Of a stretch of 64,000 nt of DNA, positions 1 to 10,005 are shown piece after piece. Source of the stretch: an uncultured Paracoccaceae bacterium (GTDB lineage Bacteria > Pseudomonadota > Alphaproteobacteria > Rhodobacterales > Rhodobacteraceae); assembly GCA_937872465.1 (NCBI GenBank), contig CALMSR010000017.1, positions 62,001-126,000 of the forward strand, read 5' to 3'. Position numbers and translations under genes: made by a program. The first letter of the stretch is position 1, and each line of letters begins with the position of its first letter. The notes below the pieces were generated by a model. The model had not been told where the DNA came from. It made no database searches and saw only the letters and a program-made list of their open reading frames with translations.

Positions 1-839
1 TCGCGAAAGAGCGGCCCGACCTCGAGCGGCAGGCGCAGGAGGATGTAGCTCGCCGCAGCGGCGCCCGCCTCCCGGGCCGCGGCGAGCAGGGCCTCGATCT
101 CGTGATCGGTCAGCCCCGGGATCACCGGCGCGATCATCGCCCGGACCGGCACCCCGGCCGCCGCGAGGCGCCGGATCACCGCCAGCCGCCGCTCCGGGGC
201 CGCCGCCCGCGGCTCGAGGCTGCGCGCGAGATCCCGGTCGAGGGTGGTGAGCGAGACCCCGACCCGTGCCAGCCCCGCCGCCGCCATGGCGCCGAGGATG
301 TCGACATCCCGCTCGATCAGCGCGCCCTTGGTGACCACCGTCACCGGATGGCCGAAATCCCGCAGCACCTCGAGGATGCGCCGCATGATGCCGAGGTCGC
401 GCTCGGCCGGCTGGTAGGGGTCGGTATTGGTGCCGATCGCGATCGGCGCCGGGCGGTAGGACGGCCGCGCCAGCTCCGCCGCCAGAAGCTCCGGCGCGCT
501 GGGCTTCGCGGTGATCCGCGTCTCGAAATCGAGCCCCGGCGAGAGGCCGAGGAAGGCGTGGGTCGGCCGGGCGAAGCAATAGACGCAGCCGTGCTCGCAG
601 CCGCGATAGGGATTGATCGAGCGGTCGAATCCCACGTCCGGCGAGCGGTTCCGGGTGATGACGCTGCGCGGCGCCTCGAAGGCGATCTCGGTGCGCAGCG
701 GCGGCGGATCCGCCTCCGCCCCCCAGCCGTCGTCCACCGCTTCGCGCGCATAGGGCTCGAACCGGCCGGCGGCGTTGCTCGCAGCACCCCGCGCCCTCCT
801 GCGCGGGCCGCCCGGCGGAATGGGAGGCGGCTGGGACAT
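1..839 (-). CDS. PA0069-family radical SAM protein, truncated by the window edge
   Basis: The frame reads from an ATG at 839 to the edge of the window, so about 279 N-terminal residues are visible and the C-terminus is missing. Residues 81-88 hold C-E-H-G-C-V-Y-C, the CX3CX2C motif that binds the 4Fe-4S cluster of radical SAM enzymes. It follows SINPYRGCEHGC, typical of the spore-photoproduct-lyase-like PA0069 group. Downstream stretches (IGTNTDPYQPAE, VTVVTKGALIERD, VRAMIAPVIPGLTD) also fit that group, whose substrate is not established. The gene diverges from the corrinoid-protein gene at 1016 across 176 bp. Family call is firm; no specific reaction can be assigned. Confidence 0.88.
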   Translation of the reverse strand, partial: MSQPPPIPPGGPRRRARGAASNAAGRFEPYAREAVDDGWGAEADPPPLRTEIAFEAPRSVITRNRSPDVGFDRSINPYRGCEHGCVYCFARPTHAFLGLSPGLDFETRITAKPSAPELLAAELARPSYRPAPIAIGTNTDPYQPAERDLGIMRRILEVLRDFGHPVTVVTKGALIERDVDILGAMAAAGLARVGVSLTTLDRDLARSLEPRAAAPERRLAVIRRLAAAGVPVRAMIAPVIPGLTDHEIEALLAAAREAGAAAASYILLRLPLEVGPLFR

Positions 840-952
840 GGTCCCGATCCTAGAACATAGAGGGAACATCCGCAAGGCCGACGCGCCCCTCGAACGGCCG
901 CGTCGGTGGATGTCGGCAGCGGGTCGCTTTCGTTCGCAACCACTATTCGAAT

Positions 953-982
953 TTGACGTAGGGACCGGAATCGCGCTTCTAT
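953..982 (+). promoter_or_regulatory. possible sigma-70-type promoter for the corrinoid-protein gene
   Basis: TTGACG at 953-958 is a good -35 match. TTCTAT at 977-982, 18 bp further on, is only a weak -10. The predicted start near 990 leaves a short leader with the AAGGAG ribosome site at 1004-1009. Spacing and position fit; the weak -10 keeps confidence low. Confidence 0.35.
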
Positions 983-1015
983 GGCTGGGCGCCAGTGAGC
1001 GAGAAGGAGCGTGCA

Positions 1016-1723
1016 ATGTCTGGGGACGAAGAGCTGATTCTGAGCGAGCTGCCGGATGACGAACTGGTCCCGCAGATCCATGACGACCTCTACGACGGGC
1101 TGAAGGACGAGATCGTCGAGGCGGTCAACATCCTGCTCGAACGCGGCTGGACGCCCTACGACATCCTGACCAAGGCGCTGGTCGAGGGCATGCGCATCGT
1201 CGGCATCGATTTCCGCGACGGCATCCTCTTCGTGCCCGAGGTGCTGCTCGCCGCCAACGCCATGAAGGCCGGCATGGGCATCCTGAAGCCGCTGCTGATC
1301 GAGACCGGCGCGCCGCGCCTGGGCAAGATGGTCATCGGCACGGTGAAGGGCGACATCCACGACATCGGCAAGAACCTCGTCTCGATGATGATGGAGGGCG
1401 CGGGCTTCGAGGTGGTGGATCTCGGCATCAACAATCCGGTCGAGAAATACCTCGAGGCGCTGGAACGCGAGGAGGCCGACATCCTCGGCATGTCCGCACT
1501 TCTGACCACCACCATGCCCTACATGAAGGTCGTCATCGACACGCTGAAGGAAAAGGGCGCCCGCGACGATTACATCATCCTGGTGGGCGGCGCGCCGCTC
1601 AACGAGGAGTTCGGCCGGGCGATCGGTGCCGACGCCTATTGCCGCGACGCGGCGGTGGCGGTCGAGACCGCCAAGGACTTCATCGCCCGCAAGCACAACC
1701 AGATGCGCCGCGCCTCGGTGTGA
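1016..1723 (+). CDS. methyltransferase cognate corrinoid protein (MtbC/MtgC type)
   Basis: 235 aa. An N-terminal helical cap domain (about residues 15-95, with FVPEVLLAANAMKAGM) is followed by a B12-binding Rossmann domain. GDIHDIGKN at 112-120 contains the D-x-H-x-x-G signature; His115 is the expected lower cobalt ligand, and LVGGAPLNEEF is the usual later loop. Such proteins carry a methyl group between a substrate methyltransferase (methylamine, glycine betaine or similar) and a second acceptor. A GTG at 995 is in frame, but AAGGAG at 1004-1009 points to the ATG at 1016. The next gene is a DUF1638 protein, a frequent partner of corrinoid methyl-transfer genes. No methyltransferase or RamA-type activator is in the window, so the substrate is unknown. 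Confidence 0.93.
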   Translation: MSGDEELILSELPDDELVPQIHDDLYDGLKDEIVEAVNILLERGWTPYDILTKALVEGMRIVGIDFRDGILFVPEVLLAANAMKAGMGILKPLLIETGAPRLGKMVIGTVKGDIHDIGKNLVSMMMEGAGFEVVDLGINNPVEKYLEALEREEADILGMSALLTTTMPYMKVVIDTLKEKGARDDYIILVGGAPLNEEFGRAIGADAYCRDAAVAVETAKDFIARKHNQMRRASV

Positions 1724-1803
1724 GTGGGCGCGCGCCCCGGCGCGCCCGCCCCGCGACCGGAAACCCGTCGGGGCATCTGGCCGAGCGGGGCGGGAGCGCC
1801 TAG

Positions 1804-2451
1804 ATGGGATCCATGGACCTCGACGACCGCAGCCTGACCGAAACGGGCATCGACGCGCCGGAACGGCCGCAGGGCCGGGTGCTGATCCTGGCCTGCGGCG
1901 CGCTCGCCCGCGAGATCCTCGCGCTCAAGCGCCTGAACGGCTGGCACCACATGGACCTGCAATGCCTTCCGGCCAAGCTGCACCTCTGGCCGGACCGGAT
2001 CCCCGATGCGGTCGAGGCCGCCGTGGTCGAGGCACGGCCGCGCTACCGGGCGATCTTCGTGGCCTATGCCGATTGCGGCACCGGCGGAATGCTTCAGGCG
2101 CGCTGCGACGCCCTCGGCGTGGAGATGATCGCCGGCCCCCATTGCTACAGCTTCTTCGACGGCAACGAGACCTTCGCCGCGCGCGGCGACGCGGAAATGA
2201 CCGCCTTCTACCTCACCGATTTCCTCGTGCGCCAGTTCGACGCCTTCGTCTGGAAGCCCATGGGCCTCGACCGGCATCCCGAGCTGCGCGACATGGTCTT
2301 CGGCAATTACGAGCGGCTGGTCTATCTCGCCCAGACCGAGGATCCCGCGCTCGACCGGCTGGCCGAGGACGCCGCCGACCGCCTCGGCCTCGCCTACGAG
2401 CGCCGCTTCACCGGCTACGGCGACCTGCCGGCGGCGCTGCGCGCCGTCTGA
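1804..2451 (+). CDS. DUF1638 domain protein
   Basis: 215 aa, 80 bp after the corrinoid-protein gene on the same strand. It shows the DUF1638 pattern: VLILACGALAREIL near the N-terminus, LHLWPDRIPDAVEAAV, a glycine-rich AYADCGTGG segment, GPHCYSFFDG and a C-terminal YERLVYLAQTEDP segment. Conserved Cys and His residues (CGAL, CGTGG, PHCYSF) may bind a metal or cofactor. The family recurs beside corrinoid proteins and their methyltransferases, so a helper role in methyl transfer is inferred, but the biochemical function is not known. ATG 1804 has GGGAG at 1791-1795; a second in-frame ATG at 1813 is possible. Confidence 0.85.
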   Translation: MGSMDLDDRSLTETGIDAPERPQGRVLILACGALAREILALKRLNGWHHMDLQCLPAKLHLWPDRIPDAVEAAVVEARPRYRAIFVAYADCGTGGMLQARCDALGVEMIAGPHCYSFFDGNETFAARGDAEMTAFYLTDFLVRQFDAFVWKPMGLDRHPELRDMVFGNYERLVYLAQTEDPALDRLAEDAADRLGLAYERRFTGYGDLPAALRAV

Positions 2452-2555
2452 CCGCCCTCGCCCGCGCGGGCCGGCATCCGTGGCCGCGCCTGTAACGCTT
2501 GCCCTCCTGGCCGCGAATCGCCCCGCGGGACGGCCGCCGGCGCAGGGAGGACGGC

Positions 2556-2867
2556 ATGCATATCCGACGCGAATTGCAGCTCATGCTCGTCGCGGGCCTG
2601 ATCGGCCTGATTCTCCTATTGGCGCTGCTGATGTTCTATTGCCTCGCGGCGGACATGACGTCGGTGCATCTCGCGGTGCTCGCGGTGCTGACCACCACCG
2701 GGCCGCTGATCGCGCGCGTCTTCGAGGGGCTCGTCCGCCGGCGCCAGCGGCTGCTCGGGCTCGACATGAACTGCCTCGAGGCCGATGACGAGCTGCTGGT
2801 GGCCCGCGTCGCGCCGCTCGCCCTGCCGGTGATCGGCACGCTCTTCGCCTGGTTCGTCGTCCTGTGA
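2556..2867 (+). CDS. small integral membrane protein, function unknown
   Basis: 103 aa. The ATG at 2556 has GGGAGG at 2545-2550. There are strong hydrophobic segments at about residues 9-31 and 85-103, and a weaker one near 38-55. A basic stretch (RRRQRLLG) between them probably faces the cytoplasm. No family was recognised. It follows the DUF1638 gene by 104 bp on the same strand and may be co-transcribed with it, but nothing in the sequence ties it to corrinoid chemistry. Codon use and GC match the neighbours. Confidence 0.6.
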   Translation: MHIRRELQLMLVAGLIGLILLLALLMFYCLAADMTSVHLAVLAVLTTTGPLIARVFEGLVRRRQRLLGLDMNCLEADDELLVARVAPLALPVIGTLFAWFVVL

Positions 2868-2874
2868 ACGGGTG

Positions 2875-2890
2875 CCGGCCGCAGGGCCGG
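2875..2890 (+). terminator. GC-rich hairpin just after the membrane-protein gene
   Basis: CCGGCC-GCAG-GGCCGG forms a 6-bp stem and 4-nt loop starting 8 bp after the stop codon at 2867. No U-run follows, so it may only pause or stabilise the 3' end. Confidence 0.3.
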
Positions 2891-2897
2891 AACCGCG

Positions 2898-2972
2898 GCG
2901 GATTCGATCGTTAACACTTTTTGTGTTATAAATCAAAGCATTAAAGTCTGTCCCCATGGGGACAGCGGATTC
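2898..2972. repeat. palindromic repeat element, copy 1 (AT-rich arm plus perfect palindrome)
   Basis: A perfect 18-bp palindrome, CTGTCCCCATGGGGACAG, lies at 2948-2965. To its left is an AT-rich arm (about 2906-2945) that is very unlike the genome average and contains a TAACAC-TTTTT-GTGTTA hairpin at 2912-2928. The unit is bracketed by GCGGATTC at 2898-2905 and 2965-2972. A second copy with the same palindrome, a similar AT-rich arm and the same GATTC ends lies at 33482-33557. This looks like a REP- or MITE-like non-autonomous repeat; no encoded protein or transposase was seen. Confidence 0.7.
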
Positions 2973-3060
2973 TCCGCCCGGAACGGCCACCGGCCGCCCT
3001 TGACCTGCCGGGCGGCCTGGATGAGGCTCGGTAGCGCGAGCACACAGCCGGGGGAGCATC

Positions 3061-3828
3061 ATGACACGGACATTGCAAGCCGCCATCGCCGCCGTGGCGC
3101 TGGCGATATCCGGGCCCGCGCTGGCGCTGAACATCTGCGTCGAGGGCGCCTATCCGCCGTTCTCCGAGACCGCCGTGGACGGCAGCATCGTCGGCTTCGA
3201 CGTCGATATCGCCAATGCCCTCTGCGCCGAGATCGACGAGGAATGCGCCCTGGTCAAGGTCGACTGGGACGGGATCATTCCCGCGCTCCTGGAGAGGAAA
3301 TGCGACGCCATCGTCGCCTCGATGGCGATCACGGCCGAGCGCATGGCGGTCATCGACTTCACCAAGAAATACTACCAGACGCCGCCGATGATGATCGCGG
3401 CCGCGGATTCCGGCCTGGTCGCGACGCCCGAAGGCATGGCCGGCAAGGTGATCGGCGTGCAGCGCGGCACCACCCACAACGCCTATCTCGACAAGTACTA
3501 CGGCGCCTCCGAGATCCGGCTCTACGCCAGCCAGGACGAAGCGAACCTCGACCTGGTCGCGGGTCGCATCGACGCGATGATGGCCGACAGCGTCGCACTC
3601 AGCCTGGGCTTCCTCCAGACCGAGCCAGGAGCCGGCTTCGTCGCGCTCGACGGCGATTTCTACGAGCCCGAGATCCACGGCGCCGGGAACGGCATCGGCA
3701 TCCGCAAGGAGGATACCGGCCTGCGCGACAGGCTCTCCGCGGCGATCGACGCCATCCGCGCCAACGGCACCTATCAGGAGATCGAGTCGCAGTATTTCGA
3801 CTTCGACATCTACGGCAGCGAAGACTAG
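3061..3828 (+). CDS. polar amino acid ABC transporter, periplasmic binding protein (family 3)
   Basis: 255 aa. A signal peptide ends near residue 22 (ISGPALA followed by LNICVEGAYPPFSE). The mature protein has the family-3 pattern: the ligand-loop motif GAYPPFSETAVDGSIVGFDVDIANALC, the conserved CDAIVASMAITAERMAVIDFTKKYY hinge region (read as consecutive motifs) and VIGVQRGTTHNAYLDKYY. It resembles lysine/arginine/ornithine/histidine binders (ArgT/HisJ); which amino acid is bound cannot be read from the sequence. GGGGGAG lies just upstream of the ATG. Two permease genes follow, so this is the capture component of one importer. Confidence 0.92.
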   Translation: MTRTLQAAIAAVALAISGPALALNICVEGAYPPFSETAVDGSIVGFDVDIANALCAEIDEECALVKVDWDGIIPALLERKCDAIVASMAITAERMAVIDFTKKYYQTPPMMIAAADSGLVATPEGMAGKVIGVQRGTTHNAYLDKYYGASEIRLYASQDEANLDLVAGRIDAMMADSVALSLGFLQTEPGAGFVALDGDFYEPEIHGAGNGIGIRKEDTGLRDRLSAAIDAIRANGTYQEIESQYFDFDIYGSED

Positions 3829-3858
3829 GCCCGAGCGGCGGACCGGCACCGGGGCGCG

Positions 3859-4548
3859 ATGGAGAGCCTGATCCGATACGCGCCGCTCCTCGCGGGCGGT
3901 GCCGTCGTCACCCTCTCGCTGGCCCTGCTGTCGCTCGCGCTCGCCACCCTGCTCGGCGGCCTCGGGGCCGCCGGCAAGCTCGGCGGCGGCCCGATCCTCC
4001 GCGCCCTCGCCCTCGCCTATACCACCCTGGTGCGCGGTGCCCCCGATCTGGTCTGGCTCTTTCTCGTCTATTTCGGCGGCCAGAGGCTGGTCAACGACAT
4101 CACCGGCGCGCTCGGCCTCGGTCAGGTCGCCGTCACGCCCTTCGTCGCCGGGGTCTTCACCATCGGGATTATCTACGGCGCCTATCTCACCGAGACCTTT
4201 CGCGGCGCCTATCTCACGATCCCGCGCGGCCAGACCGAAGCCGCGATGGCCCTCGGCCTGCGCGGGCTGCCGCTGCAACGCAAGGTGGTGATCCCGCAAC
4301 TGATCCGCTTCGCCCTGCCCGGATACGGCAATGTCTGGCAGGTGCTGGTCAAGGCGACCGCGATCGTTTCGGTGATCGGGCTCCAGGACCTGGTCGGGCT
4401 CGCCAGCGACGCCGGCAAGTCCACGCGCGAACCCTTCGTCTTCTTCTCCGCGGTGCTCCTCGCCTATCTGCTGGTCACCTGGGTCTCGCAGGTCCTGCTC
4501 GGGCTCCTCGAACGGCGCGCCTCGGCGGGGTTCGCCGATGCGCGCTGA
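3859..4548 (+). CDS. polar amino acid ABC transporter permease (HisQ-like)
   Basis: 229 aa inner-membrane protein with about five hydrophobic segments. It carries the binding-protein-dependent permease signature: TLVRGAPDLVWLFLVYFGGQ near residues 56-75 and the EAA loop (TEAAMALGLRGLPLQRKVVIPQ) near 130-150, which docks on the ATPase. It starts 30 bp after the binding-protein gene and overlaps the next permease by 11 bp, so the two permeases are probably translated together as a heterodimer. Confidence 0.92.
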   Translation: MESLIRYAPLLAGGAVVTLSLALLSLALATLLGGLGAAGKLGGGPILRALALAYTTLVRGAPDLVWLFLVYFGGQRLVNDITGALGLGQVAVTPFVAGVFTIGIIYGAYLTETFRGAYLTIPRGQTEAAMALGLRGLPLQRKVVIPQLIRFALPGYGNVWQVLVKATAIVSVIGLQDLVGLASDAGKSTREPFVFFSAVLLAYLLVTWVSQVLLGLLERRASAGFADAR

Positions 4549-5233
4549 TCTGGTGGTCCTGAACTGGCAGCTCTTCGCCGCCGGGGTCTGGATGACGCTG
4601 CAGCTGACCTTCCTCGCTCTGGCGATCGGATTCTCGATCGCGCTGCCCGCCGGTCTCTCGCGGGCGCGCAGGGTGCCGGTCGTCTCGCCCCTGATCAACG
4701 GCTATGTCTATCTCTTCCGCGGCACACCCTTGCTGGTGCAGACCTTCCTGATCTATTTCGGCCTGGCGCAGTTCGAATGGATCCGCGACAGCTGGGCCTG
4801 GACCTTCCTGCGCGACCCCTGGTGGTGCGCCTTGATCGCCTTCTCGCTCAATTCGGGGGCCTATGGGACCGAGATCATCCGCGGCGCGATCGTGACCACC
4901 GGCAAGGGCGAGCTCGAGGCCGCATGGGCGCTGGGCCTTTCGCGCCGTCAGGTCGACTGGCTGGTGCTGATGCCCTCGGCACTCCGCCGCTCGCTTCCGC
5001 AATACGGCAACGAGGCGGTCTTCATGCTGCAGGGCTCGGTGGTCGCGAGCGTCATCACGCTCCAGGACATCCTCGGGGCCGGGCGCACGCTCAATGCCCG
5101 ATATTACCTCGCCTACGAGGGTTTCCTCGCGGCCGCGATCCTCTACATGGCGATAACCTTCCTGCTGGTCCTGGCGTTTCGAGGCCTCGAAAGCCGCTAC
5201 CTGCGCCATCTCCGGCCGCGTGGAGTCAGGTGA
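4538..5233 (+). CDS. polar amino acid ABC transporter permease (HisM-like)
   Basis: 231 aa with the same architecture as the preceding permease: YLFRGTPLLVQTFLIYFGLAQ near residues 55-75 and an EAA loop (LEAAWALGLSRRQVDWLVLMP) near 126-146. The ATG at 4538 lies inside the end of the previous gene (ATGCGCGCTGA). The gene runs into the rRNA methyltransferase gene at 5235. No ATP-binding subunit is encoded before or after, so the importer must use an ATPase from elsewhere or be incomplete. Confidence 0.92.
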   Translation: MRADLVVLNWQLFAAGVWMTLQLTFLALAIGFSIALPAGLSRARRVPVVSPLINGYVYLFRGTPLLVQTFLIYFGLAQFEWIRDSWAWTFLRDPWWCALIAFSLNSGAYGTEIIRGAIVTTGKGELEAAWALGLSRRQVDWLVLMPSALRRSLPQYGNEAVFMLQGSVVASVITLQDILGAGRTLNARYYLAYEGFLAAAILYMAITFLLVLAFRGLESRYLRHLRPRGVR

Positions 5234-5234
5234 C

Positions 5235-6443
5235 GTGACGACGACCGAAGATCCCTCCCGCCCGGTCGTCCGGCTCCGGCCGAATGTCGATCCAAGGGCC
5301 CTGCGCCGCGGCGTACCCTGGGTCTACGCCGATCAGATCGTGCTCGACCGGCGCAGCCGCGCGATCCCCGCGGGCTCCATCGTGGAAGTGCAGGATGCCG
5401 GGCGCAGCCCGATCGCGCTCGCCGCCTTCAACGCCGCGTCGAAGATCGCCCTGCGGATCCTCGACCGCGATCCCGGGGCCGCGATCGGCCCGGAGTGGTT
5501 CGCCGCGCGACTCCGCCGGGCCCTGGCCCTGCGCGAGGCGCTCTTTCCGGTGCCCTATTACCGGCTCGTCCATGCCGAGGCCGACGGGCTGCCCGGGGTG
5601 GTGGTGGACCGGTTCGGGTCTGCCGCGGCGGTGCAGCCCAATGCCGCCTGGGCGGAGGCGCATCTCGAGGATCTGGTGACGGCGCTCGTGGCCGTGACCG
5701 GGGTCACGGAGGTCTTCAAGAACGGCAGCGGCCGGGCACGCGGGCCTGAAGGGCTCGACGAGGATTCCGCGCTGATCCGCGGCAGCCTCAACGGTCCGGT
5801 GGAGGTGCCGATGAACGGGGCCATCTATCTCGCCGATCTCGCGCAGGGCCAGAAGACCGGCCTCTATTTCGACCAGCGGCCGAACCACGCCTTCGCCGCC
5901 CGGCTCGCCGGCGGGCGCCGCGTGCTCGACGTGTTCTCCCATGTGGGGGGCTTCTCCCTGGCGGCGCTGGTGGCGGGTGCGGCTTCGGCGGTCGCCGTCG
6001 ACGGATCCGCGCCCGCGCTCGAGCTCGCCCGCGGCGGTGCGGAGCGGAGCGGCGTTGCGGATCGTTTCGAGACGCGGAAGTCGGACGCCTTCGCTGCAAT
6101 CGAGGCTATGGCGGTGGAGGGCGAACGGTTCGGGCTGGTGATCTGCGATCCCCCGGCCTTCGCGCCGTCGAAATCCGCTCTCGAAGCCGGGCTTCGCGCC
6201 TATGAGCGGCTCGCGCGGATGGCCTCGGCCCTCGTCGAGCCGGACGGATTCCTGGTGCTCTGCTCCTGCAGCCACGCCGCCGATCTCGCGACGTTCCGGT
6301 CGGCCTGCCTGCGCGGCATCGGCAGGGCAGGGCGCTCGGCGCAGATCCTGCACACCGGCGAGGCGGGGCCGGACCATCCGGTGCATCCCGCACTGGCCGA
6401 GAGCTGCTATCTCAAGGCTTTGTTCTTCCGGCTGGGTCCGTGA
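5235..6443 (+). CDS. class I rRNA methyltransferase, RlmI-like (PUA plus SAM domain)
   Basis: 402 aa. An N-terminal PUA-like RNA-binding domain (about 1-85, VPWVYADQIVL... SIVEVQDAG) is followed by a linker domain (YRLVHAEADGLPGVVVDRFG) and a Rossmann SAM domain. The SAM domain has VLDVFSHVGGFSLAAL and the catalytic VICDPPAF plus a CSCSH segment. RlmI makes m5C in 23S rRNA; the Cys residues needed for m5C chemistry are present in the last two motifs. A GTG at 5220 is in frame, but GGAG at 5222-5225 is placed for the GTG at 5235. The stop overlaps the PIN gene start (GTGA), implying coupled translation. Confidence 0.87.
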   Translation: MTTTEDPSRPVVRLRPNVDPRALRRGVPWVYADQIVLDRRSRAIPAGSIVEVQDAGRSPIALAAFNAASKIALRILDRDPGAAIGPEWFAARLRRALALREALFPVPYYRLVHAEADGLPGVVVDRFGSAAAVQPNAAWAEAHLEDLVTALVAVTGVTEVFKNGSGRARGPEGLDEDSALIRGSLNGPVEVPMNGAIYLADLAQGQKTGLYFDQRPNHAFAARLAGGRRVLDVFSHVGGFSLAALVAGAASAVAVDGSAPALELARGGAERSGVADRFETRKSDAFAAIEAMAVEGERFGLVICDPPAFAPSKSALEAGLRAYERLARMASALVEPDGFLVLCSCSHAADLATFRSACLRGIGRAGRSAQILHTGEAGPDHPVHPALAESCYLKALFFRLGP

Positions 6444-6988
6444 GGGTCCTGCTCGATGCCTGCGTGCTCTTTCCCAGCGTCCTGCGCGAGATGCTGCTGG
6501 GCGCCGCGCGGACCGGGGCCTTCCTGCCGCTCTGGTCGGACCGGATCCTCGAGGAATGGGCGCGCGCGACCCGTCGCCTTCCTGCCGGCGCCGAGGCGGT
6601 CGCCCGCGCCGAGATCGCGGCGATGCGCGCGGCCTGGCCCGAATCCGAAGTGGCATTGGACGAGGACCTGATGCGGAGGCTCTCCCTGCCCGACCCGGAC
6701 GACCGGCATGTGCTGGCGGCGGCGATCGCGGCGGGGGCGGACGTGCTGATGACCCTCAATCGCAGGGATTTCCCGCCCCGGACCCTCGCGAGGCACGGCC
6801 TGCTCCTGCGCGAGCCGGACAGCTTCCTGACCGAGCTGCACCACGAAGGATTCGACATGGCCGCGGTGGCGTCCGATGTTCTGACGCGCGCGGAATCCGT
6901 CTCCGGTCGGGCGCAGGCCCTGCGCGGCCTTCTCAAGCGCGCCGGGTTGCCGCGGCTCGGCAAGGCGCTCGCGGCGCACCCCTCGTGA
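6440..6988 (+). CDS. PIN-domain protein (putative RNase)
   Basis: 182 aa. Acidic residues fit a PIN active site: Asp6 in VLLDACVL, Glu38/39 in DRILEEWAR, Asp85-88 in LPDPDDRHV and Asp101/Asp110 in ADVLMTLNRRDF. It resembles the RSP_2648-type PIN family known in Rhodobacteraceae. The GTG start overlaps the stop of the rRNA methyltransferase by 4 bp. No small antitoxin-like gene lies next to it; both neighbours are accounted for. The extra C-terminal part (about 125-182) is helical and basic. An RNase role is inferred from the fold; the target is unknown, and the methyltransferase neighbour suggests RNA. Confidence 0.82.
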   Translation: MRVLLDACVLFPSVLREMLLGAARTGAFLPLWSDRILEEWARATRRLPAGAEAVARAEIAAMRAAWPESEVALDEDLMRRLSLPDPDDRHVLAAAIAAGADVLMTLNRRDFPPRTLARHGLLLREPDSFLTELHHEGFDMAAVASDVLTRAESVSGRAQALRGLLKRAGLPRLGKALAAHPS

Positions 6989-7088
6989 TCCGGGTGCGCG
7001 GGACCTCCGGCGCCCCGATCCGGGATGCGGGCCGCGGATGCGATCGACGGGGCGCAGGGCAGTGCCGCTGCCGCTTCGGAACCGGGTC

Positions 7089-7454
7089 CTACCGATAGCC
7101 TTTCTGGCGAATCGCGAAGACCCTGAGCAGGGCGCCGATGAGCGCCAGTGCGGCCGTGGGCGCGCGTGCGACGCCGATGACCTCGTCGTCGTCGCGTGCT
7201 CCCGATTCGCGCAAGGTGCAGGTCCATTGACTGTCCGGCAGCCGCAGGGCACCGGAGAGCGACACCGACCATCCCGGCAGTTCGCTGGCCACGAGCCGCA
7301 GGGCGGCATCGGCCGAATCGATCACGCCCGCGGTGGCTCCCGCGGCATGGCCGCTCGCGGCCAGCCCCTCGAGGACCGCGAGTCCGAGCGGCAGATCCGC
7401 ATGGCTCGCGGCCTCGATTCGATCCACGAGCGCCTGTATCTCCTTGCCGGACAT
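7089..7454 (-). CDS. hypothetical protein
   Basis: 121 aa, no family recognised. It opens with a helical stretch (MSGKEIQALVDRIEAASHADLPLGLAVLEGLAA) and has an Ala-rich middle. A C-terminal region follows (WSVSLSGALRLPDSQWTCTL, then ALALIGALLRVFAIRQKGYR) whose hydrophobic segment is too short to be a clear membrane anchor. GAGAGGAT precedes the ATG, which supports expression. It converges with the PIN gene and diverges from ppsA. Composition matches neighbours, so it is probably a lineage-specific small protein. Confidence 0.6.
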   Translation of the reverse strand: MSGKEIQALVDRIEAASHADLPLGLAVLEGLAASGHAAGATAGVIDSADAALRLVASELPGWSVSLSGALRLPDSQWTCTLRESGARDDDEVIGVARAPTAALALIGALLRVFAIRQKGYR

Positions 7455-7626
7455 GGGTGATCCTCTCGATTCCTAGGACATGGACCGAAGCATGCTCTGC
7501 CCGGCCCCGGTGTGGCCGATTGCAGCGAAGCTATCGGATCGCAGGTCGGGCCATATTGACGGAGATCATGGCGATGGCGGCTTTTTTTGTCAAAGAGGCC
7601 GACATGCTAGGAAGCGAAGGGCAGGG

Positions 7627-10005
<2,379 letters not shown>

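Noticed and set aside
995..1015. GTG at 995 as the start of the corrinoid protein
   Set aside because: The AAGGAG ribosome site lies downstream of it and is spaced for ATG 1016.
2941..4698. 585-codon minus-strand frame opposite the amino acid importer genes
   Set aside because: Covers three recognisable plus-strand genes and the palindromic repeat; no motif.
5220..5234. GTG at 5220 as the start of the rRNA methyltransferase
   Set aside because: It would overlap the permease gene more and has no ribosome site, whereas GGAG is correctly placed for GTG 5235.
6440..6988. Toxin-antitoxin module
   Set aside because: No small antitoxin frame adjoins the PIN gene on either side; both flanks are occupied by an rRNA methyltransferase gene and a non-coding 100-bp gap.
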